Below, piece after piece: positions 29,584-39,375 of a DNA stretch of 64,000 bases. The stretch is from Methylibium sp. (GTDB taxonomy: Bacteria > Pseudomonadota > Gammaproteobacteria > Burkholderiales > Burkholderiaceae_C), in the NCBI GenBank assembly GCA_013824165.1, contig PNNH01000107.1, forward strand, positions 1-64,000, in the 5' to 3' direction. Position 1 is the stretch's first letter, and every line of letters begins with the position of its first letter. The notes beneath the pieces are model-generated. The model made no database searches, had not been told where the DNA came from, and was given only the letters and a program-made list of their open reading frames with translations. Position numbers and translations under genes: made by a program.

Positions 29584-31371
29584 ATGGCCACCTCCCCCAA
29601 CCTCGGCGCCGACGGCCCGGTGCGGCTGACGCTCAACTGCGCCGGCACCGACCAAGAAGGCCTGGCCATCATCTCGGTCCAGGTGCGGCGCGCCTTAAAT
29701 GCCCTGCCCTGGGCGCGTCTGGAAATTGCCGACGGCGACATGCCCGAGCAGAGCAGCCCGCTCAGCGACGGCGAGCTCTTCGCACCCGGCACCGAGATCG
29801 TCATCAAGGCCGGCTATGACGAAGACGAGCTGCCCCTCTTCACCGGCATCGTCGTGCGCCATGGCTTCAAGATCAGCGGCAGCAACGACGCCCGCCTGAT
29901 CGTCGAATGCCGCGACAAGGCCTGCAAGATGACCCTGGGCCGCAACAGCGCCCACTATGTGGATCAGACCGACAGCGCAGTGATCGAGACCCTGATCGGC
30001 AACGCCGGCCTGCAGGCCGATGTGCAGGCCACGACGATCACGCACAAGGAACTGGTGCAGTACTACTGCAGCGACTGGGACTTCATGCTGGCGCGTGCCG
30101 ACGCCCTGGGCCTGCTGGTCGATGTGGACGCCGGCAAAGTCAGCGTCAAGCCGCCCGACACCAGCGCGGCCGCCAGCCTGTCGCTGGACTGGGGCACGGA
30201 CCTGATCGACTTCGCGGCCGACATCGATGCGCGCAGCCAGTGGAGCTCGGTGCAAGCCGCCAGCTGGGACCCGGCGCAGCAGGCGCTGTCGCAAGGCAGT
30301 GCGGCGGCGCCGCCCAGCCTCAACGCCCAGGGCGACCTTGACGGTGCAACGCTGGCCGCCGTCGCCTCGCCAGCCGCGATCAAGCTGCAGAGCTGCGCGC
30401 CCCAGCCGACCGCGGTGCTGGACGCCTGGGCCAAGGCGGTGCAGCTCAAGGCGGGCCTCGCGCGCGTGCAAGGGCATGCGAGCTTTCAGGGCAGCGCCTC
30501 CGCCAAGCCGGGCTGCCTGATCGAGCTCAAAGGCGTGGGCAAGCGCTTCGACGGCGCCTTGTTCGTCAGTGCGGTGGAGCATGAGATCAGCGACGGAAAC
30601 TGGGTCAGCATGGCCGAGTTCGGCCTCGCGCCGCAGTGGCAGGTCGAGCGACCGGACCTGCTGGCAGCACCTGCCGGCGGCCTGCTGCCGGGTGTGGGCG
30701 GACTGCAGACCGGCGTGGTGCTGAAGCTCGATGGCGACCCCGAGGGCGAGAACAAGATCCAGGTCAAGCTGCCCAGCTTGCAGACCGCCACCGAAGGCAT
30801 CTGGGCACGCCTGCTGCAATTCCATGCTTCCAGCGGCTTTGGCGCCTTCTTCCTGCCGGAGGTGGGCGACGAGGTGGTACTGGGCTACTTCAACGACGAC
30901 CCCTGCCACCCGGTGGTGCTGGGCAGCCTCTACAGCTCCAAGCGGGCCCCACCCTACGCGCTGGCCGCCGAGAACAACACCAAGGCCCTGGTCACCCGCT
31001 ACAAGCACAAGATCGAGCTGGACGAAGACAAGAAGACCATCACCATCACCACGCCCTCAGCCAACCAGCTGGTGCTGGACGACAGCGGCAAGAGCATCCT
31101 GATCAAGGACCAGAACGGCAACAGCATCAAGCTCAGCGAGTCCGGCATCGCGCTCGACAGCCCCAAGGACATCACGCTCACCGCCAAAGGCGGCATCACG
31201 CTGGACGCGGTGAACGCCATCAGCCTCACGTCCAAGGCCGACGTCAAAGCGGCCGGCCTGAACATCAGCTGCGAGGCCCAGGTGGGCTTCAGCGCCAAGG
31301 GCGCTGCCAGCGCTGAACTCTCCGCCTCGGGCCAGACCACGGTCAAGGGCGCGATGGTGATGATCAATTGA
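29584..31371 (+). CDS. eCIS spike protein, Afp8/Pvc8 VgrG-like
   Basis: 595 aa. The N-terminal gp27-like part includes FTGIVVRHGFKISGSNDARLIVECRDKACKMTLGRNS. An OB-fold with LPSLQTATEGIWARLLQFHASSGFGAFFLPEVGDEVVLGYFNDDPCHPVVLGSLYSSKRAPPY is followed by a repetitive beta-helix (IKDQNGNSIKLSESGIALDSPKDITLTAKGGITLD). The trimer makes the piercing spike and hub; the tip is capped by the PAAR protein encoded next. Confidence 0.95.
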   Translation: MATSPNLGADGPVRLTLNCAGTDQEGLAIISVQVRRALNALPWARLEIADGDMPEQSSPLSDGELFAPGTEIVIKAGYDEDELPLFTGIVVRHGFKISGSNDARLIVECRDKACKMTLGRNSAHYVDQTDSAVIETLIGNAGLQADVQATTITHKELVQYYCSDWDFMLARADALGLLVDVDAGKVSVKPPDTSAAASLSLDWGTDLIDFAADIDARSQWSSVQAASWDPAQQALSQGSAAAPPSLNAQGDLDGATLAAVASPAAIKLQSCAPQPTAVLDAWAKAVQLKAGLARVQGHASFQGSASAKPGCLIELKGVGKRFDGALFVSAVEHEISDGNWVSMAEFGLAPQWQVERPDLLAAPAGGLLPGVGGLQTGVVLKLDGDPEGENKIQVKLPSLQTATEGIWARLLQFHASSGFGAFFLPEVGDEVVLGYFNDDPCHPVVLGSLYSSKRAPPYALAAENNTKALVTRYKHKIELDEDKKTITITTPSANQLVLDDSGKSILIKDQNGNSIKLSESGIALDSPKDITLTAKGGITLDAVNAISLTSKADVKAAGLNISCEAQVGFSAKGAASAELSASGQTTVKGAMVMIN

Positions 31372-31384
31372 ACAGAGGCCCCCC

Positions 31385-31684
31385 ATGCCACCTGCAGCCC
31401 GCCTGACCGATATGCACACCTGCCCGATGGTGACGCCAGGCCTGCCGCCGATCCCGCACGTGGGCGGGCCGGTGATCGGCCCCGGCGTGCCTACTGTGCT
31501 GATCTGCAAACTGCCCGCCGCGGTGATCGGTGACAACGCCATCTGCGTGGGTCCGCCGGACGCCATCGTCAAAGGATCGGCCACCGTGATGATCGGCAAC
31601 AAGCCCGCGGCGCGGGTGGGCGATACCACCGCCCATGGCGGCGCGATCGTGATGGGTTGCCCCACCGTGATGATCGGAGGCTGA
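31385..31684 (+). CDS. PAAR-type spike tip protein, Afp10/Pvc10-like
   Basis: 99 aa. MPPAARLTDMHTCPMVTPGLPPIPHVGGPVI and the later ARVGDTTAHGGAIVMGCPTVMIGG have the PAAR pattern with His and Cys residues that bind the metal ion at the cone tip. It sharpens the VgrG-like spike. Full length for the family, starting 13 bp after the spike gene. Confidence 0.95.
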   Translation: MPPAARLTDMHTCPMVTPGLPPIPHVGGPVIGPGVPTVLICKLPAAVIGDNAICVGPPDAIVKGSATVMIGNKPAARVGDTTAHGGAIVMGCPTVMIGG

Positions 31685-31686
31685 GC

Positions 31687-32094
31687 ATGAGCTTTCTGGG
31701 CCGCGGATGGAGCTTCCCGCCGCGTTTCGACAGCGCAGGCCGACTCGCGATGGTCGAGGCCGAGGCCGACATTGCCGAGAGCCTGCGCATCCTCTTGGCC
31801 ACCCGCTGCGGCGAACGGGTGATGCAGCCCGGCTACGGCACCACCTTGCACCGCATGGTGTTCGAGGAAAGCAGCGAACACACGCTGGCCCTGATCCGCG
31901 AGATGCTGCGCAAGGCGGTGATGTTCTACGAGCCGCGCGTCGAGCTTGAAAGCGTGGACGGCCGCATCTCGCCGCTGGAACCCGCCTGCCTGGAGCTGCA
32001 GCTGAACTACCGCGTGCGCAGCACCAACACCCGCCACAACCTGGTCTATCCGCTGTACCGCGACCAGGCCACCCATCCGGTCCAGACCGGCTGA
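31687..32094 (+). CDS. eCIS baseplate gp25-like protein, Afp9/Pvc9-like
   Basis: 135 aa from ATG 31687; an in-frame ATG at 31657 lies inside the PAAR gene. GRLAMVEAEADIAESLRILLATRCGERVMQPGYGTTLHRMVFEES is the gp25/Afp9 core, containing the conserved Glu-Arg region (GERVMQPGYG) needed to start sheath polymerisation. Confidence 0.94.
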   Translation: MSFLGRGWSFPPRFDSAGRLAMVEAEADIAESLRILLATRCGERVMQPGYGTTLHRMVFEESSEHTLALIREMLRKAVMFYEPRVELESVDGRISPLEPACLELQLNYRVRSTNTRHNLVYPLYRDQATHPVQTG

Positions 32095-32107
32095 CGGAGC
32101 GCCCAGC

Positions 32108-35100
32108 ATGCACCCCGGCTCACAGCAAGACCGGCGCCTATCGCGAGCGCTGCAGGATGGCTTTCTGAGCCCTGACGAGCTGACGCTGGCGCAGCGCCTG
32201 CGCCAGCTGCTGCTGCTGGCCCAGGCGCTGCTTTTCACCGACATCTCGGGCCAGCCCTCGCCTGAAGCCCGGCACTGGGGCGATGTATTGGCGCGCGACG
32301 ACAGCCTGCTGCTGGCGGATATCGCGGCCTTCCCGATCGACCGCATCGAAGCCCGCCTGCTCGATGAGCTGGCGCGGCCGCCGTCGCCTCAGCAAGGGCG
32401 GCTGTGCCAGGATCTGCTGCAGCAGCTTGATGCCTGGTGCGTGGCACTCGACGCACAGCACGACCCGCTGGACCTGCTGGCAGACCTGCGCCGGCAGCTG
32501 CAGGCCCAGGTGCAGCAGCAGATCGGCCCGATGCTGCATGGGCTGGACCGCCCGCTGCCCAGCCCGCCGCCCGCACATCGCCACTGGCGTGCTGCGCTGA
32601 CTCGCGAGCCTATGACGAGCACGCTGCGCCAGCTGGCGCTGGCGCTGTGCCGCAGCATCCGCCTGCTGGCCGATACCGCCCAAGCTCAGCTGCTGCCCAG
32701 TCTGCGAAGCGGACAGCACGAGCCTGCCATCGGCCTGCTGCTGGCCGCCCAGCAACTGCTGCATCAAAGCCGCGAGCCGCTGCACCGCTTCGCGGACCGG
32801 CTGACGGATCACTATTACCTTGAGCGTCTGGGCCTGCGGCCGCTGCCACGCCAGGGTGACCGCATCCACGTGCTGCTGACGCGCGATCCGCGTGGCAGCC
32901 AGGCGCTAGCCATCCCGGCGGGCACGCGTCTGGTCTGCGGCCGCGACGCACAGGGCGCCTCACGCATCTATCGCAGCGAGCAGGCGCTTGAGCTGAGCAC
33001 ACTGCAAGTCAGCCAGCTGCTGATGTTGCGGCTGGTGCAGCAGCCGCAGATCTCACCGGAGCATGAGCTGGCCTATGCCAGCGCGGCCAAGGCCACCCGC
33101 CTCAGTCCGCCGACACCGGAAGCGGCAGCGCTGGCACGCTCGCCGAGCTGGCCGCTGCTGGGGGGTGGCGACGGCCCCGATTGCCGCGACGCCGAGCTTG
33201 GTCTGGCGCTGGCCTCGCCACTGCTGGAGCTGGCCGAGGGCGAGCGCCTGATCGAGCTGCGGCTTTCGCTGGGCCAGCCCGGCGCGCATGACGCTACGCT
33301 CAAGCGCCTGCTGCAACGCCCCGCCGCGCGCCGCAGCCGAGCCTGGCTGCTGCGGGTGCAGCGCCTCCTCGCCCGGCACGAAGCGAGCAGCGGCGGCGGC
33401 GCTGCCAGCTGGCTGGAAGACTCCGGCCAGAGTCTGCCGCGCCGCGAGGCTTTGGCAAACCCGGCGCGCCAGGAACGCCTGGCCCTGCTGCGCCTGGCGC
33501 ACGGCCACCGGCGCTTCTGCTGCGAGCAGCCGTGGATCGCCTACCTCTTGCTGCGCACCTTGCAATGCGAGCAGCTGCCAGCGCCGCAGCAAGCCGAGGC
33601 GCTGAGCGAGCGCCTGGGCCGCTTGTTCGCGGTCTGGCTGTGCCAGAGCGAGGAAGACTTTGATCGCCGCGCCTTGCTGACCCTGCAGCGCCTGAGCCGG
33701 CAGATCTTCGTGGGCCAGCCCGGCCAGCCCTTGGCCGCCGACGACCCGCTGAGCCTGGTGTTCGGCCGCAGCGGACGCGGGGCGCCGGAGCGCGATCTGC
33801 TGCTGGACCGGGTGTTCCGCGGCCTGTGGCAATGCCGGCTCAGCACAGCGACAGGCTGGCTGGAGATCGATGCGGTGCAGACCAGCGCCGCGGCGCTGCC
33901 CGGCGTGAGGGGCCGGCAGCTGCGCCTGCAGCTGCTTATCGGCCCCGGCCATCCGGCGATCACCGGCTGCCGCCCCGAGCTGCACGGCACGCAGTGGCCC
34001 CGGCAGCCGGTCTTGCAACTGCGAATGCGGGGACGCGCGCGGCTGTTCGGCGTCAGCCTGCTGCAGCAGCTGACGCTGGAACGCATCGCGCTGCATGTCG
34101 AGGTGCGGGGCCTGCGCCAGCTGCTGCTCTACAACCAGCTCGGCCGGCTGGACGCCGGCAAGCCCTTCGCGCCGTTCGGCCCCTTGCCCGACACCAGCAG
34201 CTATCTGGTCTTCAGCAGCAGCGAGATTGCGGCCAAGCCGCTGGATGCGCTGCGCTTGAGCTTGCGCTGGGCGGGCCTGCCCGCGCATGGGCTGGCGGCG
34301 CATTACACCGGCTATCCCGGCGGCCCCTGGCAGCGCGACAGCTTCCGCGTCGCCAGCGCCGTCTTGAGCGACGGCAGCTGGCGCGCCAGCAGCGCCGCGC
34401 CGCTGGCGCTGTTCGGCGACACGGCCCAGCAGACGCTGGACTGGCAGCCCGATGAGCTGGCCAGCCTGCACCGACCCGCTAGCGGGCCGGCGGCGCCGGG
34501 CGCGGAATTCAGCCTGGCCAGCCGGCAAGGTTTCTTCAGGCTGCAGCTCGCCGCGCCTGTCGACGGTTTCGGCCACGCGCTGTATCCGCGCCTGCTGACC
34601 GAGGTGCTGACCCGCAATGCGCGGCTCAAGCGCCAGCAGCCGCTGCCCCAGGCGCCCTACACGCCGATGCTGGATCAGATCAGCCTCAGCTATGCCAGCA
34701 GCGCGCAGCTGCGCCTGCTGGGCGACGCGGATCGAAGCACAGCACCTGGTGCCAGCGACACCACGCTGTGGCGCATCGCGCCCTTCGGCCTGGAGCCGCT
34801 GCGCGCCGGCCATGGCCCCTGCCCGCTGCTGCTGCCCTGGCCAGCGCCCGGCCAGCTCTTCATCGGCCTGTCCGGCGAATGCGCCGAAGGCCTGCTGAAC
34901 CTGCTGTTCCAGCTCGAAAGCGAAGCGGCGCGCGAGGCCCTGGGCGAGCCCACACCGGCGCTGCACTGGGCCGCCTGGTGCGGTGCGCAGGGCTGGCAGC
35001 CGCTGCCCGCCTATCGCATCCTGGAAGACCAGACCCAGGGCATGCTGCGCAGCGGCCTGGTCGTGCTGGATCTGCCGCGCGGTATGAGCCGCGACTGCCC

Positions 35101-36094
35101 GGCCATGCCGGCTGATCGGTTCTGGCTGCGGCTGTCGGCGTCCGGCGTGCTGGAGCGCCTGGCGCCGCTGCGCGGCGTCTGGGCGCAGGGCCTGAGCGCG
35201 CGGGCCGAGACGCCAACCGACGCCAGCCTGGCGCCAGCGCAGGTGCTGCCGCCTCACAGCGTGAAGTCGCTCGACCCACCGGTGCCGGGCGTGGTGGGCC
35301 TGACCCAGGCCCTGCCCGGCTTCGATCTTCGCCCCGCGGAAGACCGCAATGGGCTGCGGCGCCGTGCAGCCGAACGGCTCCGCCATCGTGAGCGCGCCAG
35401 TACGCCCTGGGACTACGAGCGCCTGGTGCTGCAGGCATTCCCCGAGGTGTTCAAGGTCAAATGCATGCCGCAGCGCCCCGGCGGCGAGGGAGCGGGCAAG
35501 GTTCTGGTGGTGGTCGTGCCGGCCCTGCCGCCCGGCTTCGACATCGACGGCACCGAAGCGCCCCGGTTGGACGCCGCCACGCTGCAGCGCATCCAGCAGC
35601 ATCTGCTCGAACGTTGCGCGCCAGGCGTGCGCATGCTGGTGCGTAACGCCGGCTATGAGCGCATCCAGGTGCGCTGCGCGCTGCGCCTGGCCAACGGTGT
35701 AAATAGCGGGTTGCGCCTGCGCGAGCTGAACCAGGCGCTGCGGGACTTTCTGTCGCCGTGGCGCGACAGCGGACTCAGCGCCGACTTCGGCTGGCGCATC
35801 ACGACCGATGAGATCGAGGCCATGCTGCGTGCCCAGCCCGGCGTCGAAGCGGTGGGCCAGGTCTCGCTGCTGCATATCGTGCGCAGCGACGGCGGCCGGC
35901 ACCGCCTGCGCGACAGCGCGCGCGCCAGCCGATCCGGCCCGCTGACGCCGGCCTACCGCTGGAACCTGGCCCTGCCGATGCGCCGCCACCTGATCACACT
36001 GTCCGATCAGCCGGGCGAACGCGGCCCGCAGGCAACAGGCCTGTCCCTGCTGGCGCTGGGCGACAGCTTCATCATCCGCGGGAGCAGCCCATGA
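32108..36094 (+). CDS. eCIS baseplate protein J-like, Afp11/Pvc11-like
   Basis: 1328 aa, the largest gene of the locus. The C-terminal RRRAAERLRHRERASTPWDYERLVLQAFPEVFKVKCMPQ (about 1085-1125) is the conserved Afp11 segment, followed by ELNQALRDFLSPWRDSGLSADFGWRITTDEIEAMLRAQPGVEAVGQVSLLHI. The N-terminal 400 residues are mostly helical and Leu/Gln-rich. It forms the baseplate wedge with the Afp12-like protein. Its stop overlaps the next gene by 4 bp. Confidence 0.92.
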   Translation: MHPGSQQDRRLSRALQDGFLSPDELTLAQRLRQLLLLAQALLFTDISGQPSPEARHWGDVLARDDSLLLADIAAFPIDRIEARLLDELARPPSPQQGRLCQDLLQQLDAWCVALDAQHDPLDLLADLRRQLQAQVQQQIGPMLHGLDRPLPSPPPAHRHWRAALTREPMTSTLRQLALALCRSIRLLADTAQAQLLPSLRSGQHEPAIGLLLAAQQLLHQSREPLHRFADRLTDHYYLERLGLRPLPRQGDRIHVLLTRDPRGSQALAIPAGTRLVCGRDAQGASRIYRSEQALELSTLQVSQLLMLRLVQQPQISPEHELAYASAAKATRLSPPTPEAAALARSPSWPLLGGGDGPDCRDAELGLALASPLLELAEGERLIELRLSLGQPGAHDATLKRLLQRPAARRSRAWLLRVQRLLARHEASSGGGAASWLEDSGQSLPRREALANPARQERLALLRLAHGHRRFCCEQPWIAYLLLRTLQCEQLPAPQQAEALSERLGRLFAVWLCQSEEDFDRRALLTLQRLSRQIFVGQPGQPLAADDPLSLVFGRSGRGAPERDLLLDRVFRGLWQCRLSTATGWLEIDAVQTSAAALPGVRGRQLRLQLLIGPGHPAITGCRPELHGTQWPRQPVLQLRMRGRARLFGVSLLQQLTLERIALHVEVRGLRQLLLYNQLGRLDAGKPFAPFGPLPDTSSYLVFSSSEIAAKPLDALRLSLRWAGLPAHGLAAHYTGYPGGPWQRDSFRVASAVLSDGSWRASSAAPLALFGDTAQQTLDWQPDELASLHRPASGPAAPGAEFSLASRQGFFRLQLAAPVDGFGHALYPRLLTEVLTRNARLKRQQPLPQAPYTPMLDQISLSYASSAQLRLLGDADRSTAPGASDTTLWRIAPFGLEPLRAGHGPCPLLLPWPAPGQLFIGLSGECAEGLLNLLFQLESEAAREALGEPTPALHWAAWCGAQGWQPLPAYRILEDQTQGMLRSGLVVLDLPRGMSRDCPAMPADRFWLRLSASGVLERLAPLRGVWAQGLSARAETPTDASLAPAQVLPPHSVKSLDPPVPGVVGLTQALPGFDLRPAEDRNGLRRRAAERLRHRERASTPWDYERLVLQAFPEVFKVKCMPQRPGGEGAGKVLVVVVPALPPGFDIDGTEAPRLDAATLQRIQQHLLERCAPGVRMLVRNAGYERIQVRCALRLANGVNSGLRLRELNQALRDFLSPWRDSGLSADFGWRITTDEIEAMLRAQPGVEAVGQVSLLHIVRSDGGRHRLRDSARASRSGPLTPAYRWNLALPMRRHLITLSDQPGERGPQATGLSLLALGDSFIIRGSSP

Positions 36095-36906
36095 GCAGCC
36101 GCAACCGCAAGACCCTGAAGAACTACTTCAGCGATGGCCAGCTGCCGACGCAGGAGCACTTCGGCGACCTGATCGATTCGATGCTCAATATGAGCGACGA
36201 AGGCTTTCGCAAGACGGTCGAGAACGGCGAGGAGGTGCGAGCCGCGGTCGGCCATGACGCGTTGCTGAGCTTTTATCGCGACCAGAACCCCGACGCCCTG
36301 CTGTGGCGCGTTGGCCTGGGTGGCAGCCAAGGCCGCTTGCAGATCAGCGCCAGCGAAAACAGCGAAGCGCCGCCCGTGCTTTGCCTGGATCGCCAGCAAG
36401 GGGTGGCCATCGGGCACAGCACACCGACTGAGCGGCTCGATGTAGACGGCACCGTGGCTGCCAGCGGACGACGCGGCCGCTGGAGCCAGGGCCGCAGCGA
36501 AGCGCTGCTGGCCAACGGCGACTGGCAGAACCTGGCGGTGGACCTGCATGGCTGCCAGGCCTTCGAGATCATGGCGGGTGCCGGCCAGCGGGGCAGCGGG
36601 CACTTCAGCCTGCTGCATGCCACCGCGCTGAGTGCCTTCGGGCCACGCGCAGGGCCGATGGCCTGGCTGACGCGGCGGCGCGGCATTCGCCAGACCCAGG
36701 CCTGGTGGGGCCAGCGCTGTGACCGACTGGAACTGCGCTGGCATATCGAACCCGACGAGGACAAGAACGGCATCTACCGGCTGCAGATTCGCAGCGGCTG
36801 CGATTTCGGCCCCGGCCAGCGCGTTCAGGCCGAGCTGACGCAGCTGTGGTTCGACCCCGAGATGAAGCGCTGCCAGCCCGATAGCAAAGCAGGAGGCGGC
36901 AAATGA
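36091..36906 (+). CDS. Putative eCIS fibre or baseplate-associated protein
   Basis: 271 aa. The opening SSRNRKTLKNYFSDGQLPTQEHFGDLIDSMLNMSDEGFRKT is a pattern seen in eCIS and phage-tail accessory proteins. GVAIGHSTPTERLDVDGTVAASGRRGR resembles the shaft region before a fibre head domain. The remaining 130 residues look like a beta-rich globular domain (CQAFEIMAGAGQRGSGHFSLLHATALSAFG). No separate Afp13 tail-fibre gene is seen, so this may be the receptor-facing part. It is embedded with 4-bp overlaps between the two baseplate genes. Function is inferred. Confidence 0.6.
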   Translation: MSSRNRKTLKNYFSDGQLPTQEHFGDLIDSMLNMSDEGFRKTVENGEEVRAAVGHDALLSFYRDQNPDALLWRVGLGGSQGRLQISASENSEAPPVLCLDRQQGVAIGHSTPTERLDVDGTVAASGRRGRWSQGRSEALLANGDWQNLAVDLHGCQAFEIMAGAGQRGSGHFSLLHATALSAFGPRAGPMAWLTRRRGIRQTQAWWGQRCDRLELRWHIEPDEDKNGIYRLQIRSGCDFGPGQRVQAELTQLWFDPEMKRCQPDSKAGGGK

Positions 36907-39371
36907 CGGCCCCGGCCCTTCGGTCACCACTGGCGCAGCGCATCGCCCGGCTGCCGCGCCAAGACCAGGACCCGCTGAGCTTCGCCGCGTTGCGTGAGTC
37001 GGCCATGGAACTGGCCCAGCAGGCCAGCGGCGAACTGTGGACCGACTTCAATCTGCACGACCCGGGTGTCACCCTGCTCGAAGCGCTGTGCTACGCGCTG
37101 ACCGAAGAAGTGTTCGCCAGCCGCCAGAGCGTGCCCGAGATGCTGGGGCTGGCGCCGGACGATGCACCGGCTGCCTGCACACGCCACGCACTGCTGTCGC
37201 CGTCGCAAGCCCTGCCCTGCCGCCCCTGCAGTGGCGACGACTACCTGCGCTGGCTGCACGACCAGCTGCCGACGGCGCGCCATCTCGGCATGGAGTGCGA
37301 GCCGGGCTCGGGCCTGTGGCGGATGCGTTTGATGGCAGCAGATCCGGCCGCAACGCCCGCGCTGGCCGCAGCGGCCCAGCGCGCCTACTGGCAGCAACGC
37401 AACCTCGGCGAAGACCTGGAAACCCCGCCCAAGCAGCTCAGGCCGCAGCGGCTGCGGCTGGCCCTGTCGATCAGCATTCGCGGTGAGCGCGATCTGCTTG
37501 AGCTGCTGGGCGAGTTGATGCTGCGACTGGACGAGGCCGTGGCCGCACTGCCGCTGCGCGGCCCAAGCGGCATGCCGAGCCGAGAAGGCCCGGCAGTTTC
37601 CCAGGGCCACATCGACACGGCCGAGCTGCAGCGGGTGCAGGCCGACTGGCTCTACCTCAGCGATCTGGCCCGTGAACTGCAGAGCATCGACGGCCTGGAC
37701 AGCGTCCACCGATTGCGGCTGCTGAAGCCGGGCCAGACGCCCGGCGAAGCTAGCGATGCGCTGCGTTGGCGCGACGCCGACAGCGCGCTGGCCCTGCAGT
37801 GGCCGCGCGAAGCAGCCGATCTGTCGCTGTGGCAGGTGCGCCGGCGCGACAGCCTGGTTCAGCTGCCGGTTCTAGCGCTGCTGCAGCACTTGGCCGATCT
37901 GCAGCATGGGCCGCATCGCGTGCGCCTGCCTGCAGATGAGAAGCCGGCGCCACCGGCCCTGGCACTGGCCGAAGACCTGCCCGGCTTCTATCCCGCCAGC
38001 GCCCAGCTACCGCCGATTTACCGCTATCCGGAACTGCTGCGCTGGCACAGCGACCGGCCTGCCGATTACGGGCCTGGGCAGATGCAGCAATGGCAGGGCT
38101 ATCTGGGCCTGCTCGAACTGCCCTTGGCCCAGGCGCAGACGCAGCGCCAGCATCTCGGCGAGTTCTACGCGCTGGACGCGCAGCCACGCCACAGCTACTG
38201 GTGGCACCTACCGGGCGATGCCGAGCTGCCCGGCATCAGCGCGCTCTATCTGGACCCGCCCGCCACCCTGCAGGCCCGACTCGCCGAGGAAGACGAGGTT
38301 CTGGAGCGGCGCGGCCGCGTGCTGGACCACCTGCTGGCGCTGCAGGGCGAGAGCGTGGCCCATCACAGCCTGAAAGGCCTGCCCTGCTACCTGCCTGACG
38401 CGGAGTGGCGGCGCCATCTGCATGCGCTGAAATGTCACCTGGCTGCACATGTGCGCGGCCATACCCAGCAGCGCCATGCCGGTATCAACTACAGCCAGCC
38501 GAGCTTCGACCGGCCGGACAACACCGCGCCCCTGCAGCAACGGCTGGCCTTGCAGCTGGGCATGGCCCGTCTTCACAGCCGCTCGCTGATGCGTCCGCTG
38601 CAGCAGACCGGCCTGCAGCTGGCCGAGGAGCGCAGCCGCAGCGCACGAAGCGAAAGCGAGCCGCAACAGCGCAAGCCCGCAAGCACGCGGCGCGCTCTGC
38701 GCCGCAGCGATCCCGCAGCCACAGCGCCTGCCGAAGCGGACAGCGCCAGCCTCTGGCGCGCACTGGCCGCGGAGATCGCCTTGCTGCGCCAGCCCATCGA
38801 TCCAGGCCTGCTGCGTTGCGCCGCGCAGTGGCACTGCTTCACCCTGGCTGACAGCTCGCGCGGCATCGCGCTGTGTCTCGGCCCTGATGCACAGCAGCAG
38901 CACTGGACCCTGGCAGAAGGGCTGGGCGAGGCGCGCGCCCAGTCCCTGGCCGCCCGCCTCCATGCGGCCGCCTGCCGGCTGCAATTCGACTGCGAAGGCC
39001 TGCATCTGGTCGAGCATGTGCTGCTGCGTCCCTGGGCGACGCCGCCCGAGGCCGGGCAACAAGCCTGGGAGCGCCAGATCAGCCTGGTGTTTCCAGCCTG
39101 GACCGCGCGCTGCGCCGACAAGCGCATGCGCAGGCTGGCGCGAGATGCAGCGCTGCAGGCGGCACCGGCGCATCTGCACTGCCGCCTGCTGTGGCTCGAT
39201 GCGCCAGCGCTGCAGCGCTTCGAAGTGCATTACCAGTCCTGGCTGCTGGCGCGTCAGCGCCACAGCCAAGCGCTGTTGGATCGCGAGGCGCACGGCCTTG
39301 AAGCACTGACTCGCAACCTGGATGCGCGCGCGCAGGCACTCAGCGCCTTGCTGCGCGAGTCCGGGAGCTGA
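36903..39371 (+). CDS. eCIS baseplate protein, Afp12/Pvc12-like
   Basis: 822 aa. Residues about 40-75, with ASGELWTDFNLHDPGVTLL and EALCYALTEEVFASRQSVPE, are the hallmark of Afp12-type baseplate wedge proteins. The C-terminal LQFDCEGLHLVEHVLLRPW and WERQISLVFPAWTARCADKRMR are also family features. A basic, Ser/Arg-rich linker lies at about 580-615. It pairs with the Afp11-like protein in the baseplate. The start overlaps the preceding gene by 4 bp and the tape-measure gene begins 4 bp after its stop. Confidence 0.92.
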   Translation: MTAPALRSPLAQRIARLPRQDQDPLSFAALRESAMELAQQASGELWTDFNLHDPGVTLLEALCYALTEEVFASRQSVPEMLGLAPDDAPAACTRHALLSPSQALPCRPCSGDDYLRWLHDQLPTARHLGMECEPGSGLWRMRLMAADPAATPALAAAAQRAYWQQRNLGEDLETPPKQLRPQRLRLALSISIRGERDLLELLGELMLRLDEAVAALPLRGPSGMPSREGPAVSQGHIDTAELQRVQADWLYLSDLARELQSIDGLDSVHRLRLLKPGQTPGEASDALRWRDADSALALQWPREAADLSLWQVRRRDSLVQLPVLALLQHLADLQHGPHRVRLPADEKPAPPALALAEDLPGFYPASAQLPPIYRYPELLRWHSDRPADYGPGQMQQWQGYLGLLELPLAQAQTQRQHLGEFYALDAQPRHSYWWHLPGDAELPGISALYLDPPATLQARLAEEDEVLERRGRVLDHLLALQGESVAHHSLKGLPCYLPDAEWRRHLHALKCHLAAHVRGHTQQRHAGINYSQPSFDRPDNTAPLQQRLALQLGMARLHSRSLMRPLQQTGLQLAEERSRSARSESEPQQRKPASTRRALRRSDPAATAPAEADSASLWRALAAEIALLRQPIDPGLLRCAAQWHCFTLADSSRGIALCLGPDAQQQHWTLAEGLGEARAQSLAARLHAAACRLQFDCEGLHLVEHVLLRPWATPPEAGQQAWERQISLVFPAWTARCADKRMRRLARDAALQAAPAHLHCRLLWLDAPALQRFEVHYQSWLLARQRHSQALLDREAHGLEALTRNLDARAQALSALLRESGS

Positions 39372-39375
39372 AGCC

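Noticed and set aside
33053-35989. Minus-strand open frame of 978 codons
   Set aside because: It is antisense to the Afp11-like gene and shows antisense-type amino-acid composition.
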